Assembly: GCF_023656415.1 (NCBI RefSeq)
Contig: NZ_JAMOIL010000024.1
Span: 1-64,000 of the forward strand
Length of the DNA stretch: 64,000 bases
From: Nocardioides bruguierae
GTDB taxonomy: Bacteria > Actinomycetota > Actinomycetes > Propionibacteriales > Nocardioidaceae
Direction: 5' to 3'
Made by a program: the position numbers and the translations under genes. The notes under the pieces were generated by a model. The model did not search any database, was not told the origin of the DNA, and saw only the letters and a list, made by a program, of their open reading frames with translations. Shown piece by piece: positions 34,751 through 47,200 of this stretch (positions are counted from its first letter, which is position 1; the number at the start of each line of letters is the position of its first letter).

Positions 34751-36010
34751 CTAGTGCCCGCCGGCGTGCGCCGGCTGCGGCACCCGGTCGCCCAGCATGG
34801 AGAGCACCAGCATCCCCACGGCGGCGCCGGCGGCCAGGCCGGGCATCGCGCTGAGCGGGAAGAAGAACAGCAGGAGCGCCACCACCGCGAGCGGGCGGCG
34901 CAGCAGCACCACGCAGGCGGCGGCGCCACCGGCCGCGGCCAGCGCCCCCACGGGCACGTCGGGGGCGAGCACGGCGACGGCGAGGCCCACCGCCATCCCC
35001 GAGAGGACGACGGGGAAGATCTGCCCACCGAACCAGCCGGTCGACAGGCAGGCCAGCGTGGCGAGCAGCTTCGCCGCCGCGACGCCGAGCAGCGCCAGGA
35101 CCCCGGCGCTCGTGGCGGCGTCGAGCAGCTCCTGCCCGGAGTGCTCGCCGGAGAACAGCGCGAGCGGCTGGAGCACCCCGAGCAGGCCGAGCACCGCTCC
35201 CCCGGCCGCCGCGCGCGGCACCGGGTGCGGCAGTGCCCGCTCGGCCAGGCCGCGGGCCGGTGCCATGAGCAGCAGCAGCGCCAGGCCCGCGAGTGCCGCG
35301 AGGGCGGCGGCCGGCACCGTCCACAGCAGCGCCTCGAGCAGCCGGCGTCCGTCGAGCGTCCCGGGGTCCGGCAGCGCGTAGCGGTGCAGCCCCTCCCCGG
35401 GCAGCAGCACCAGGAGCGTGACCAGGCCGCTGATCGCGGCGACCACGCCGGCCCCGATCAGCCGGTGGCTCTCGGCCGGGCGGCGACTGCCCTCGACGGG
35501 CAGGACGACGGCACCCAGCGGCCCGCCGAAGAGTCCGCTGACGGCGCCCACCGAGGACAGGTAGGCGGCCTCGTGCCGGGTGACGCGCAGGATGCGGGCC
35601 GCGCGCTGACCCAGGCCCGAGGCCATCAGCAGCAGCGGGGCCTCCGGGCCGAGCGAGGCGCCGGCCGCCAGCGAGACCACGCCCAGCGCCCCGGCCCGCA
35701 GCAGCCAGGTGGCCTTCGGCAGCGGCGTGCGCTCGGCGCCGGGCTCGGTGAGGCCGTCGAGCACCGCCAGGACGTCCTCGAGGTCGTGCGGGGCGTCCCT
35801 GTCGTGCCGCCCGCGGAGCAGGCCGACCACCACGCCGCCCGCGACGCAGACGAGGAGCACCTGCCAGGCGCCCTCGCCGGGCAGCCGCGGCTCGGTGCCG
35901 TCCCAGACCAGCCCGGTGAGAAGCCGCACGAGGACGAGGTAGCCGGCCGAGAGCGCTCCGACGACCGCGCCGAGCACGAGGGCCAGCCAGGTCGTCCGCG
36001 CGAGCGCCAT
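34751..36010 (-). CDS. ClC family chloride channel/antiporter
   Basis: 419 residues with about ten hydrophobic segments. [11 protein letters not shown] corresponds to the ClC GREGP motif and keeps the gating Glu. [11 protein letters not shown] corresponds to GxFxP. The usual first motif GSGIP is not recognisable, so the anion selectivity is uncertain. It has a leaderless-type start (TAGGTT, GAGGCC, ATG). It converges on the SGNH gene with 6 bp between. Confidence 0.82.
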   Translation of the reverse strand: MALARTTWLALVLGAVVGALSAGYLVLVRLLTGLVWDGTEPRLPGEGAWQVLLVCVAGGVVVGLLRGRHDRDAPHDLEDVLAVLDGLTEPGAERTPLPKATWLLRAGALGVVSLAAGASLGPEAPLLLMASGLGQRAARILRVTRHEAAYLSSVGAVSGLFGGPLGAVVLPVEGSRRPAESHRLIGAGVVAAISGLVTLLVLLPGEGLHRYALPDPGTLDGRRLLEALLWTVPAAALAALAGLALLLLMAPARGLAERALPHPVPRAAAGGAVLGLLGVLQPLALFSGEHSGQELLDAATSAGVLALLGVAAAKLLATLACLSTGWFGGQIFPVVLSGMAVGLAVAVLAPDVPVGALAAAGGAAACVVLLRRPLAVVALLLFFFPLSAMPGLAAGAAVGMLVLSMLGDRVPQPAHAGGH

Positions 36011-36016
36011 GGCCTC

Positions 36017-36022
36017 AACCTA
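36017..36022 (-). promoter_or_regulatory. -10 element TAGGTT, leaderless start of the ClC gene
   Basis: TAGGTT, then GAGGCC, then ATG. GAGG could also act as a ribosome-binding site. Confidence 0.45.
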
Positions 36023-36031
36023 GGGCACGCA

Positions 36032-36069
36032 CGAGAGGGAGGGCGGCCGATCGGCCGCCCTCCCTCTCG
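36032..36069 (-). terminator. 38-bp perfect palindrome after etfA
   Basis: Two perfectly complementary 19-base arms meeting at GCCGATCGGC with no spacer. It lies 39 bp past the etfA stop and just upstream of the ClC promoter. Most simply a strong terminator. Confidence 0.65.
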
Positions 36070-36108
36070 CGTGCACGCGGGTCGCGGCCCGTGGGGCCGC
36101 GGACCGGC

Positions 36109-37062
36109 TCAGCCCTTGCGGGTCGTGACCTCCTCGGTCACCTTCGGCAGCACCGTGTGCAGGTCGCCGACGACGCCGAAGTCGACCAGCTCGAAGATCG
36201 GGGCCTCGGGGTCCTTGTTGACGGCGACGATGGTCTTCGAGGTCTGCATGCCGGCTCGGTGCTGGATCGCGCCGGAGATGCCGTTGGCCACGTAGAGCTG
36301 CGGCGAGACGGTCTTGCCGGTCTGACCGACCTGGAAGCTGTGCGGCATCCAGCCGGAGTCGACCGCGGCGCGCGAGGCGCCCACGGCCGCACCGAGCGAG
36401 TCGGCCAGCGCCTCCACCGGGGCGAAGTCGCCGCCGGTGCCGCGGCCGCCCGAGACCACGATGGCGGCCTCGGTCAGCTCGGGGCGGCCCGAGGCCTTGC
36501 GCGGCTGGGAGGCCACGACCATGGCGGCCTTGGCGCCCTCGCTGATCGCCACGCTGACGGGCTCGACGATGCCGGCGCCCGCGGTCTCCTCGACGGGGGC
36601 CGAGTTCGGCTTCACCGTGATGATCGGGGTGCCGGTGGTGACCTTCGCCTTGACGGTGAAGGAGCCGGCGAAGACCGACTGGGTGGTGGTGCCGTCGGCG
36701 TCGAGGTCGACGGCGTCGGTGATCAGGCCGGAACCGGTGCGGATGGAGAGCCGAGCGGCGATCTCCTTGCCCTCCGAGCCGGAGACCAGCAGCACCGCGG
36801 CAGGCGACGTCTTCTCGACGAGGTGCTGGAGCACCTCGACCTTCGGCACGACCAGGTAGCCGCGCAGGGGCGCGTCGTCGACGGTGTAGACCTTCTCGGC
36901 ACCGTGGGCGGCGAGCTTCTCGGCGGCGCCGGCGGCCGCGTCGGCCGGGCCGATGAACACGGCCGAGGCCGAGCCCATCCGGCGGGCCAGGGTCAGCAGC
37001 TCCAGGGTGGGCTTGCGGATCGCGCCGTCGACGTGGTCGACGACGACCAGGACCTCACTCAT
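36109..37062 (-). CDS. etfA: Electron transfer flavoprotein subunit alpha
   Basis: 317 residues. It binds FAD and passes electrons from acyl-CoA dehydrogenases to the membrane ETF-quinone reductase. The C-terminal FAD domain has [18 protein letters not shown], then [35 protein letters not shown] and [19 protein letters not shown]. The ATG at 37062 follows GGAAGGAG. It is 22 bp after etfB. Confidence 0.96.
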   Translation of the reverse strand: MSEVLVVVDHVDGAIRKPTLELLTLARRMGSASAVFIGPADAAAGAAEKLAAHGAEKVYTVDDAPLRGYLVVPKVEVLQHLVEKTSPAAVLLVSGSEGKEIAARLSIRTGSGLITDAVDLDADGTTTQSVFAGSFTVKAKVTTGTPIITVKPNSAPVEETAGAGIVEPVSVAISEGAKAAMVVASQPRKASGRPELTEAAIVVSGGRGTGGDFAPVEALADSLGAAVGASRAAVDSGWMPHSFQVGQTGKTVSPQLYVANGISGAIQHRAGMQTSKTIVAVNKDPEAPIFELVDFGVVGDLHTVLPKVTEEVTTRKG

Positions 37063-37084
37063 GTCTGTCTCCTTCCAGCCCTGC

Positions 37085-37891
37085 TCAGATGAACTTCTTG
37101 TCGGCGAGGAAGCCGGCCAGCGCCACGGCGCCCGACCCGTCCTCGTCGGTGACGATCTCGCCCGCGGTGCGCGGCGGCCGCTCGGTCGTCTCGGCGACCA
37201 CGGTCCAGGCCACGGACGCACCGACGGAGCCGGCGTCCACGCCGATGTCGGAGAGCGACCACGTCGACATGGGCTTCTTCTTGGCCGCCATGATCCCCTT
37301 GAAGGAGGGGTAGCGGGCCTCGCCGGTCTGGTCGGTGACGCTCAGCAGCAGCGGCATCCGCCCGCCGACGATCTCGGTGGCGGTGTCGGAGTCGCGCTTG
37401 ATGCGGACCTGGTCGCCCTGGGCCTCGACGCGGGAGGCGAAGGTGACCTGCGGCAGGCCGAGGCGCTCGGCGAGCATCGCCGGCACCACGGACATGCCGC
37501 CGTCGGTCGACGCCATGCCGCACATGACCACGTCCGCCTGGCCGTTCTCCTCGGCGAGCTTCTCGACCGCCTTGGCCAGCACCAGCGAGGTCGCGGGGGC
37601 GTCCGAGCCCGCGACGGCCTCGTCGGTGACCAGGACGCCGGCGTCGGCACCCATCTGCAGGGCCTTGCGGACGGCGTCGGTGGCCTGCTCCGGACCCACG
37701 CACAGCGCGGTCACGGTGACCGACGTCGGGTCCTCGGCCTTCTCCTTGAGCTGGAGCGCCTGCTCGACGGCGTACTCGTCCAGCTCCGAGAGCAGACCGT
37801 CCACGCCGACGCGGTCGACCGTGTTGTCAGCCTCGAACTGCCGGTTCGCGGTGGCGTCCGGCACGTACTTCACGCAAACGACAATGTTCAT
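37085..37891 (-). CDS. etfB: Electron transfer flavoprotein subunit beta
   Basis: 268 residues, partner of EtfA. It begins MNIVVCVKYVPDA. The AMP-binding region is VVMCGMASTDGGMSVVPAMLAE, and the beta-subunit signature around VEAQGDQVRIKRDSD is present. It is the first gene of the etfBA operon. A possible -10 (TAACAT) lies about 50 bp upstream. Confidence 0.96.
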   Translation of the reverse strand: MNIVVCVKYVPDATANRQFEADNTVDRVGVDGLLSELDEYAVEQALQLKEKAEDPTSVTVTALCVGPEQATDAVRKALQMGADAGVLVTDEAVAGSDAPATSLVLAKAVEKLAEENGQADVVMCGMASTDGGMSVVPAMLAERLGLPQVTFASRVEAQGDQVRIKRDSDTATEIVGGRMPLLLSVTDQTGEARYPSFKGIMAAKKKPMSTWSLSDIGVDAGSVGASVAWTVVAETTERPPRTAGEIVTDEDGSGAVALAGFLADKKFI

Positions 37892-37997
37892 GCGGTGTCC
37901 GACCCCGAGGGGTCCCTCCTGTGGTCTCGACTGGTGGCGATGTTACCCGCCGGTCACATACGTGCCCACACCCGGTGGGTGGGCTGGGTCACAAGGC

Positions 37998-38339
37998 TCA
38001 GGCCTTGCCGGGGCTGACGAGCCGCGCGACGACGCGGCCGACGACGAGGTAGGCCACGGCGCCCAGGCCCCAGTTGAACAGGGCGTTCTTCACCTCGGCG
38101 TTGTCGCCGCCGAACTGGCGGATGCCGTTCTCCCGGCTGAAGACGCCGAGGTCGACGCCGTCGGCGAGGTCCAGGACGAACCTGACTAGGTCGTTCTCGG
38201 TGTTGGCACCGATCGCGACGAGCAGCGCGCCCACGGCGAGCACGGCGGCCACCACGACGGCGGCCGTCCACACCAGCTGGGCCAGGAGCGTGCGCACGCG
38301 ACGCACGCCTGCAGCAGTCTTGCCGGCCATGCCCGTCAC
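37998..38339 (-). CDS. Hypothetical two-helix membrane protein
   Basis: 113 residues. Two hydrophobic segments (VWTAAVVVAAVLAVGALLVAI and NWGLGAVAYLVVGRVVARLV) flank a loop with DLADGVDLGVFSRENG. No family function is recognised. The GTG at 38339 overlaps the enoyl-CoA hydratase stop by 4 bp (GTGA); a start at the ATG at 38330 is equally possible. It is cotranscribed with the hydratase. Confidence 0.7.
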   Translation of the reverse strand: MTGMAGKTAAGVRRVRTLLAQLVWTAAVVVAAVLAVGALLVAIGANTENDLVRFVLDLADGVDLGVFSRENGIRQFGGDNAEVKNALFNWGLGAVAYLVVGRVVARLVSPGKA

Positions 38340-39115
38340 CGCCCCTCGAACCGGGCCTTGCCCGGCCCGTCCTCGACGAAGGAGCGCATCCCGGTCTCCC
38401 GGTCCGCGGTGGCGAAGCAGCCCGCGAAGGCCGCCCGCTCGAGGGCCAGCCCGGTGGTCAGGTCGGTGGCCAGGCCGCCGTCCACCGCCTGCTTGGCGGC
38501 GCGCAGGGCCAGCGACGCGGCGCCGGAGAACTGCGAGGCCCACTCCCAGGCCTGGGTGTAGACGTCCTCGGGGGGCACCACCCGGTCCACGAGGCCGAGC
38601 GTGAGCGCCTCGTCCGCGCGCACGAAGCGGCCGGTGAAGATCAGGTCCTTGGCCCGGGAGGGCCCCACCAGGCGCGCCAGGCGCTGCGTGCCGCCGGCGC
38701 CCGGGATGATGCCGAGCAGCACCTCGGGCTGGCCGAGCACCGCGTCCGAGGCGGCGAAGCGGACGTCGGCGGCCAGGGCGAGCTCGCAGCCGCCACCGAG
38801 CGCGTAGCCGTTGACGGCGGCGACGACGGGCTTGGGGATCTCCGCGACGGCCGTGACCGCCTGCTGGAGCGGTCCGATGACGCTGACCATCTCCGCGTAC
38901 GACATCGACGCCATCTCCTTGACGTCGTTGCCCGCGGCGAAGACCTTCTCGCCGCCGGTGATGACGACGGCGGCGACGTCCTCGCGGTCGGTGCACTCCT
39001 CGGCCGCCGCGCGCAGCTCGGCCTGCACGGCCAGGCTGATCGCGTTCATCTTCGGCCGGTCCAGCCTGATCGTGGCGACGCCCTCGTCGACCTCGAGGTG
39101 GACGAACTCTGCCAT
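38336..39115 (-). CDS. Enoyl-CoA hydratase/isomerase family protein
   Basis: 259 residues, crotonase fold. The oxyanion hole is AAGNDVKEMA and NGYALGGGCELALAAD. GIIPGAGGTQRLARLVG carries the glutamate-equivalent position typical of hydratases (the PxxGG region), though the two catalytic Glu cannot both be assigned by eye. It probably hydrates 2-enoyl-CoA in beta-oxidation. ATG at 39115 has an AAGGAG site. Confidence 0.9.
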   Translation of the reverse strand: MAEFVHLEVDEGVATIRLDRPKMNAISLAVQAELRAAAEECTDREDVAAVVITGGEKVFAAGNDVKEMASMSYAEMVSVIGPLQQAVTAVAEIPKPVVAAVNGYALGGGCELALAADVRFAASDAVLGQPEVLLGIIPGAGGTQRLARLVGPSRAKDLIFTGRFVRADEALTLGLVDRVVPPEDVYTQAWEWASQFSGAASLALRAAKQAVDGGLATDLTTGLALERAAFAGCFATADRETGMRSFVEDGPGKARFEGR

Positions 39116-39331
39116 CGGCTCTCCTTCGTGGGGGCGCGGCGGGGGCCCGCGCGACGTGCTGGTGGTTCGGTGCCGGAGGCCCGACGGCCTGGTTCCTGCT
39201 GGTGACTGCCCGGTTCCCGCGTCGGGCCACGATGTCGCAGCCCGACCCCGGTCGGTACCGGGCACTCTGTCAGACGCGTCACGCTCCCCGCACCCACCGC
39301 GCTGCGTGGCTGTGGTGGGAGGATCGACCCC

Positions 39332-41488
<2,157 letters not shown>

Positions 41489-41503
41489 CCGGCGCCCGCC
41501 CGC

Positions 41504-44128
41504 TCAGCGCGGGTAGGTGACCAGCCCGAGCTCGGCTGGCGCGGCCAGCGCCGCGTGGTGCGGCAGCACCCGCACCGTGTAGCCGAACGGGCCCGCGGCC
41601 GCCAGCTCGACGCTGCCCTCGTACCGGTACCGGCCACCGCCGAGTTCCTCGGCCAGCCCCAGGTCCGCGGTGGTCGGCTCGAGGATGTCGTCGGCCTCGC
41701 CGGCGCGGCCCTGCACCAGCTGGACCGCCACGTCCGCGGGGGCCAGGGCGCCGAGGGCGACGAAGGCGCGCACGGTGAGGGTGTCCCCCACCTCCGGCAC
41801 GTCGACCTCTCCCTGCGCGGCGCCGCTGCCCTCCACGTGCTCCACCCGCACGGCGTGCCAGCCCTCGCGCACCCGCTGCTTCCAGCCCGCCAGCGCCACC
41901 GCGCCGGCGTGGTCGGCGCCCAGGGCGCGCGCGCTCGCGGTCGCCGGGGCGTAGAGCTGCCGCACGTAGTCGCGCACCATGCGGCTGGCCAGCACCTTCG
42001 GGCACAGCGAGAGCAGCGTGTGCCGCAGCATGTCGGTCCAGCGCGTGGGGACGCCGGCGGCGTCGGTGTCGTAGAAGCGCGGCGCGACCTCGCGCTCGAC
42101 CAGGCCGTACAGGGCGGCCGCCTCGACGTCGTCGCGGTGGTCGGGGTCCTCCAGGCCGTCCGCGGACGGGATGGCCCAGCCGTTGGCCCCGTCGAACCAC
42201 TCGTCCCACCAGCCGTCGAGCACCGACAGGTTGAGCCCGCCGTTCAGGGCGGCCTTCATGCCCGAGGTGCCGCAGGCCTCGTAGGGGCGCAGCGGGTTGT
42301 TCAGCCACACGTCGCAGCCGGGGTAGAACGGCTGGGCCATGGCGATGTCGTAGTCGGGCAGGAAGACGATGCGGTGCCGCAGCTCCGGGTCGTCGGAGAG
42401 CTGCACGATCTGCTGGATGAGGCGCTTGCCGCCGTCGTCGGCGGGGTGCGCCTTGCCGGCGATGACCAGCTGGACGGGTCGCTCGGGGTCCAGCAGGAGC
42501 CGCGTGAGCCGGGCCGGGTCCCGCATCATCAGCGTCAGCCGCTTGTAGGACGCGGCGCGACGCGCGAAGCCGATCGTGAGGACGTCGGGGTCCAGCACCT
42601 CCTCGGTCCAGCCGAGCTCGGCGGGGGTGGCGCCGCGCTGGAGCCAGGAGGCGCGCAGCCGGCGGCGGACCTCGCTCACGAGCCGCTCGCGCTGGGCGCG
42701 CTTGACCGACCACAGCTCGGCGTCCGGCACCTCCTCGACGGCCCGCCAGAACGCACTGGTGTCGTCACCGTCCGGGTCCGCGCCGCGGACCGCGGCCAGC
42801 CCGAGCACGTCGCGGGCCACCCAGGTCGGCGCGTGCACGCCGTTGGTGATGGAGGTGATGGGCACCTCGTCGATGTCGAAGTCGGGCCACAGGCCGTTGA
42901 ACATCTCCCGCGAGACGTGCCCGTGCAGCCGCGAGACGCCGTTGGCGCGCTGGGCCAGCCGGAAGCCCATCACCGCCATGTTGAACACGCCCGGGTCGCC
43001 GCCCTCGTAGCCCTCCGAGCCCAGCGCCAGCACCCGCTCGGTCGGCACGCCGGGGGTGACGCCGCCGTGGTCGGCGAAGTACTGCTCCACGAGCGTGCGG
43101 GGGAAGCGGTCGATGCCGGCGGGCACCGGCGTGTGGGTGGTGAACACGGTCGAGGCCCGGCCCACCTCCAGCGCCGCCTCGAGGTCGAGCCGGGGCCCGT
43201 CGTCCGCCACCGTGAGCTCGCGCAGCCGCTCGATCCCCAGGAAGCCGGCGTGGCCCTCGTTGAGGTGGAACACCTCGGGCGCGGCGTGGCCGGTGATGCG
43301 GCAGTACTCGCGGATGGCGCGCAGCCCGCCCACGCCCAGCAGCAGCTCCTGGCGCAGCCGGTGCTCGGCGTCGCCGCCGTAGAGCCGGTCGGTGACGTCG
43401 ACGTAGTGCTGCGGGTTGCCCTTCACGTCGGTGTCGAGCATGAGCAGCGGCACCCGCCCCACCGAGGCGACCCAGATGCGGGCCACCAGGTCCGGTCCGC
43501 CCGGCTGGGCCAGGGTGACGGACGCCGGCGTGCCGTCGTCCTCGCGCAGCAGCTGCACCGGCAGCGCGTTGGGGTCCAGCAGCGGGTAGTGCTCCTGCTG
43601 CCAGGCGTGCCGGTCCAGGGACTGGCGGAAGTAGCCGTGCGTGTAGAGCAGGCCGACGCCGATGATCGGGACGCCCAGGTCCGAGGCCGCCTTGAGGTGG
43701 TCACCGGCGAGGATGCCGAGACCGCCGGAGTACTGCGGCAGCGCCGCGGCGACGCCGAACTCGGCCGAGAGGTAGCCGATGGCCGCCGGCCACGAGGTCG
43801 GCTCCGCCCCCTGCTGGGCTTCCTGCTGGGCCGCGCGCTGGTACCAGCGGTCGGTGGAGAGGTAGGCGCGCAGGTCTGCCCGGCCCGCCTCCACGCGGGC
43901 CACGTACTCCTGGTCCGCCGCGGCCTCCTCGAGGCGGTCGCGGGAGACGAGGCCGAGGACCCCACGGGGGTCGTGCTCGCTGCTCTCCCACGCCTGCGGG
44001 TCGAGGGCGGCGAACAGGTCACCGGTGGCCGGGTGCCAGGCCCAGCGCAGGTTGCCGGCCAGCTCCCCCAGGGCCTCGAGCGGGGCCGGCAGCGCCGGTC
44101 GGACGGTCAGTCGACGGATTGCGCGCAC
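41504..44128 (-). CDS. glgP: Alpha-glucan phosphorylase
   Basis: 874 residues. GT35 phosphorylase of the long bacterial type with an N-terminal DUF3417 domain. It releases glucose-1-phosphate from glycogen or maltodextrin. YLSAEFGV, LPQYSGGLGILAGDHLKAASD and HLNEGHAGF are hallmarks. The PLP-binding Lys is K625 in CGTSGMKAALNGG. The GTG at 44128 lies 7 bases after TACCGT, a leaderless-type start. Actinobacterial relatives can use maltose-1-phosphate-derived glucans. Confidence 0.95.
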   Translation of the reverse strand: MRAIRRLTVRPALPAPLEALGELAGNLRWAWHPATGDLFAALDPQAWESSEHDPRGVLGLVSRDRLEEAAADQEYVARVEAGRADLRAYLSTDRWYQRAAQQEAQQGAEPTSWPAAIGYLSAEFGVAAALPQYSGGLGILAGDHLKAASDLGVPIIGVGLLYTHGYFRQSLDRHAWQQEHYPLLDPNALPVQLLREDDGTPASVTLAQPGGPDLVARIWVASVGRVPLLMLDTDVKGNPQHYVDVTDRLYGGDAEHRLRQELLLGVGGLRAIREYCRITGHAAPEVFHLNEGHAGFLGIERLRELTVADDGPRLDLEAALEVGRASTVFTTHTPVPAGIDRFPRTLVEQYFADHGGVTPGVPTERVLALGSEGYEGGDPGVFNMAVMGFRLAQRANGVSRLHGHVSREMFNGLWPDFDIDEVPITSITNGVHAPTWVARDVLGLAAVRGADPDGDDTSAFWRAVEEVPDAELWSVKRAQRERLVSEVRRRLRASWLQRGATPAELGWTEEVLDPDVLTIGFARRAASYKRLTLMMRDPARLTRLLLDPERPVQLVIAGKAHPADDGGKRLIQQIVQLSDDPELRHRIVFLPDYDIAMAQPFYPGCDVWLNNPLRPYEACGTSGMKAALNGGLNLSVLDGWWDEWFDGANGWAIPSADGLEDPDHRDDVEAAALYGLVEREVAPRFYDTDAAGVPTRWTDMLRHTLLSLCPKVLASRMVRDYVRQLYAPATASARALGADHAGAVALAGWKQRVREGWHAVRVEHVEGSGAAQGEVDVPEVGDTLTVRAFVALGALAPADVAVQLVQGRAGEADDILEPTTADLGLAEELGGGRYRYEGSVELAAAGPFGYTVRVLPHHAALAAPAELGLVTYPR

Positions 44129-44135
44129 GTCGGTG

Positions 44136-44141
44136 ACGGTA
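44136..44141 (-). promoter_or_regulatory. -10 element TACCGT, leaderless start of glgP
   Basis: TACCGT, then CACCGAC, then GTG. The remaining ~115 bp to the divergent protease gene contain an AT-rich GTTAACCGCAAGTAAC imperfect palindrome (44179-44194) and a GCGGGG/CCCCGC hairpin (44215-44231). Confidence 0.4.
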
Positions 44142-44255
44142 CTGCGAACCCGGCGCGGGCGGACGGGGCGGAAGAATTGTTAACCGCAAGTAACTTCTGG
44201 TGGCGAGCGCGCCTGCGGGGCGTAACCCCGCCCCACAGCCCCCGTTGTGGTGTCC

Positions 44256-47200
44256 ATGACCACCCGACACCAGCGCCGCGCCCGCCGGACCACGGCCGCA
44301 GCCGCGCTGCTCACCGTCGCACTCGCGCCGGGACTCACCCAGCTCCCGGCCCTCGCGGCGGACGACGCCTCCCCCACCTCCGTGGCCGGGAGGGACGCGC
44401 TCAACGACACGATCGGCACCATCGCCGACCCCGTCGCGGGCCTCACGGACCTCGATCTGCGGGGCTCCGTGCTGCCGTCGGCCGCGCAGAAGAGGGCCGC
44501 TCGGGCCCTCGACGCCGGCCTCGGCGGTGTCTCGCTGCGCTGGAACGACTACGGCACCCCGAGCTCGGTGCTCGCGCAGGACGGGGTGCTCGCCCCCGCC
44601 ACCTCCGCGAACCCCGTGCGCGCCGCCCGCACCTGGCTGCAGCAGAACGCCGCGCTGTTCGGGCTGACGGCGACCCAGATGGGCGCGCTGCAGCTGGTCA
44701 ACGACCAGGAGCTGGCCTCCTATCCCGACGCGGACGGCGCCCCCACCGCCGACGCCGGCCACGCCGTCCTGTTCCGCCAGCGGTTCGGCGGGCTGCCCGC
44801 CGCCTCCGGCAGCATGGTCACGGTCGGCGTCGCCGACGGCTCCATCGTGTACGCCTCCTCCTCGCTCGCCCGCACCGCGGCCTCCCCCCGGGCTGCCGCG
44901 CTGACCCCGCTCCAGGCGTGGGCCGAGGCCGCCGCGAACGTGGGCCGCACCGTGTCCGCCGGCGACCTCTCCTCGGTCGTCAGCGCCGTCGACGGCGGCA
45001 GGCTCTCCTGGACCCGGCTCACCGTGCCGGGTTTCGCCCAGGAGCAGCAGGTCCGCCTGCGCTCCCTCGCCCTGGCCGACGGCCGGGTGCGGCCCGTGTA
45101 CGTCGTCAACGTCGTGGACGTCGCCGGCGGCGCCTCGCTCGCCTACACGCTGCACGTGGACGCGGTGACCGGCAAGGTCTGGACGCGGCAGAACCAGGTG
45201 GAGAACGACCAGGTCTCCGACGTCTTCTCGGGCACCTTCACCGCCACCGAGTGCGGCCCCAAGCACGCCTTCGAGCTGACCGACGACAACACCCGCTCGA
45301 TCAACGCGGTCGGCCTCGCCCTGCCCGTCGACGACATCACCGTGAAGTTCTTCGGCCCCGGCGACGAGCTGCTCTACACCGGCGACCTGCTCACCAGCCC
45401 CGAGGTCGCCACGTTCGCCTCCGACGACCTGCCGGCCGGCGTCTACTCGGCCCAGGTCTGCCCCTACGACGACGCCTCCGCCGTCATCGGCACCTACTCG
45501 ATGATCGTTGCCACCTCGGACACGGCCGCCCCGTCGGTCGGCGACCTGGGCTTCGACCCGTCGTGGGCCTACTGGACCGCCAACCCCGACATGGCCTCGA
45601 CCGAGGTCGGCGTGACCCCGGAGAACGAGGTCGTCGGCTGCTGGGTCGCCACCGAGCTGTGCAACACCCCCACCGGCCCGTTCGAGAACCTCGCCTCGCC
45701 GATCGGGTGGGACACCCTCAACGCCGGCGCCGCCTCGTCCCTGACGACGATCGGCAACAACGCCAACACCCACGAGGCGTGGGTCAGCCCGCTGACCCCC
45801 GGTGGCCTGCTCCAGGCGCCGGTCTCTCCCACGCGTGACTACACCCCGGAGTTCACCGACGCGTGGAACGAGTCGCAGTGCGACCCGACCAACCTCGTGC
45901 CCGGCGGCAACGACATCGAGGCCTCCGTCGCGAACCTGTTCGTCTCGCACAACCGGATGCACGACTACAGCTACTACCTCGGCTTCACCGAGAAGAACTA
46001 CAACATGCAGCTGGACAACTTCGGACGCGGCGGCGTCGGCGGCGACCAGGAGGTCGGCAACGCCCAGGCCGGTGCACTCACCGGTGGGCAGCCGCTGCTG
46101 CTGGGCCGCGACAACGCCAACCAGATCGCGCTGCAGGACGGCATCCCCGGCATCACCAACCAGTACCTGTTCCAGCCGATCGCCGGTTCCTTCTACGCCC
46201 CCTGCACCGACGGCGGGCTCGACATGGGCATCGTGGGCCACGAGTACACCCACGCCATCTCCAACCGCATGGTCGCCGGCCCCGACGAGGGCCTGACCTC
46301 CGAGCAGGGCGGCGCCATGGGCGAGTCCTGGTCCGACCTGGTGGCCGCGGAGTACCAGTTCAGCCACGGCTACGACAACGGCGGCAACGTCTGGGCCGTC
46401 GGCGTCTACGCCACCGGCAACACCGAGGTCGCCATCCGTGACTACGCGATCAACGAGAACCCGCTGAACTACTCCAACTACGGCTTCGACACCACCGGCG
46501 CCGAGGTGCACGCCGACGGCGAGATCTGGAACGGCGCCCAGTGGGAGGTCCGCCAGGCGCTCGTGGAGAAGTACGACGCCCGGTTCCCCTACGACGACGC
46601 CGACCTCCAGCTCCAGTGCGCCCAGGGCGGCCCGACCGCGTCGCCGCTGGCGCCGCAGTACTGCCCCGGCAACCGCCGCTGGGTGCAGCTGATGTTCGAC
46701 TCCTTCCTGCTCCAGCAGGGCTCGACGTCGATGCTCGACGCCCGTGACGCCATGCTCGCCGCGGACAAGATGCGCTTCGGCGGCGCCGACGTCGGCACCA
46801 TGTGGCACGCCTTCGCCCGCCGCGGCATGGGCCCCAGCGCCGTCACCGACGGCGGCGACGACACCTCGGTCGTGGGCGGCTTCTCCGCGCCGCGCGGCAA
46901 CGGCAAGGTCGCGTTCAAGGCCGGCAAGGCCGCGGGCAAGGTCTACGTGGGCGTCTACGAGGCCCGCAGCACGCCGTTCGCCGACACCTACGCGAAGACG
47001 AAGCGGCCGGCCACGCGGTGGATGGCGCCGGGCACCTACACGATGGTGTTCGTCTCCCCCGCCGGCGGCTTCAAGCGGATGAACGTCACCGTGCGCCGCG
47101 GCCGCACCACCACCGTGCAGCTGCCGAGCCGACGCAACCTGGCGGCGGCCGCCAACGGCGCGAGCGTCATCGGCGCCACCGAGGGCTCGCTCAAGCCCGA

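Noticed and set aside
41495..41515. Possible terminator between glgX and glgP
   Set aside because: Only a 5-bp stem overlapping the glgP stop codon; too weak to call.
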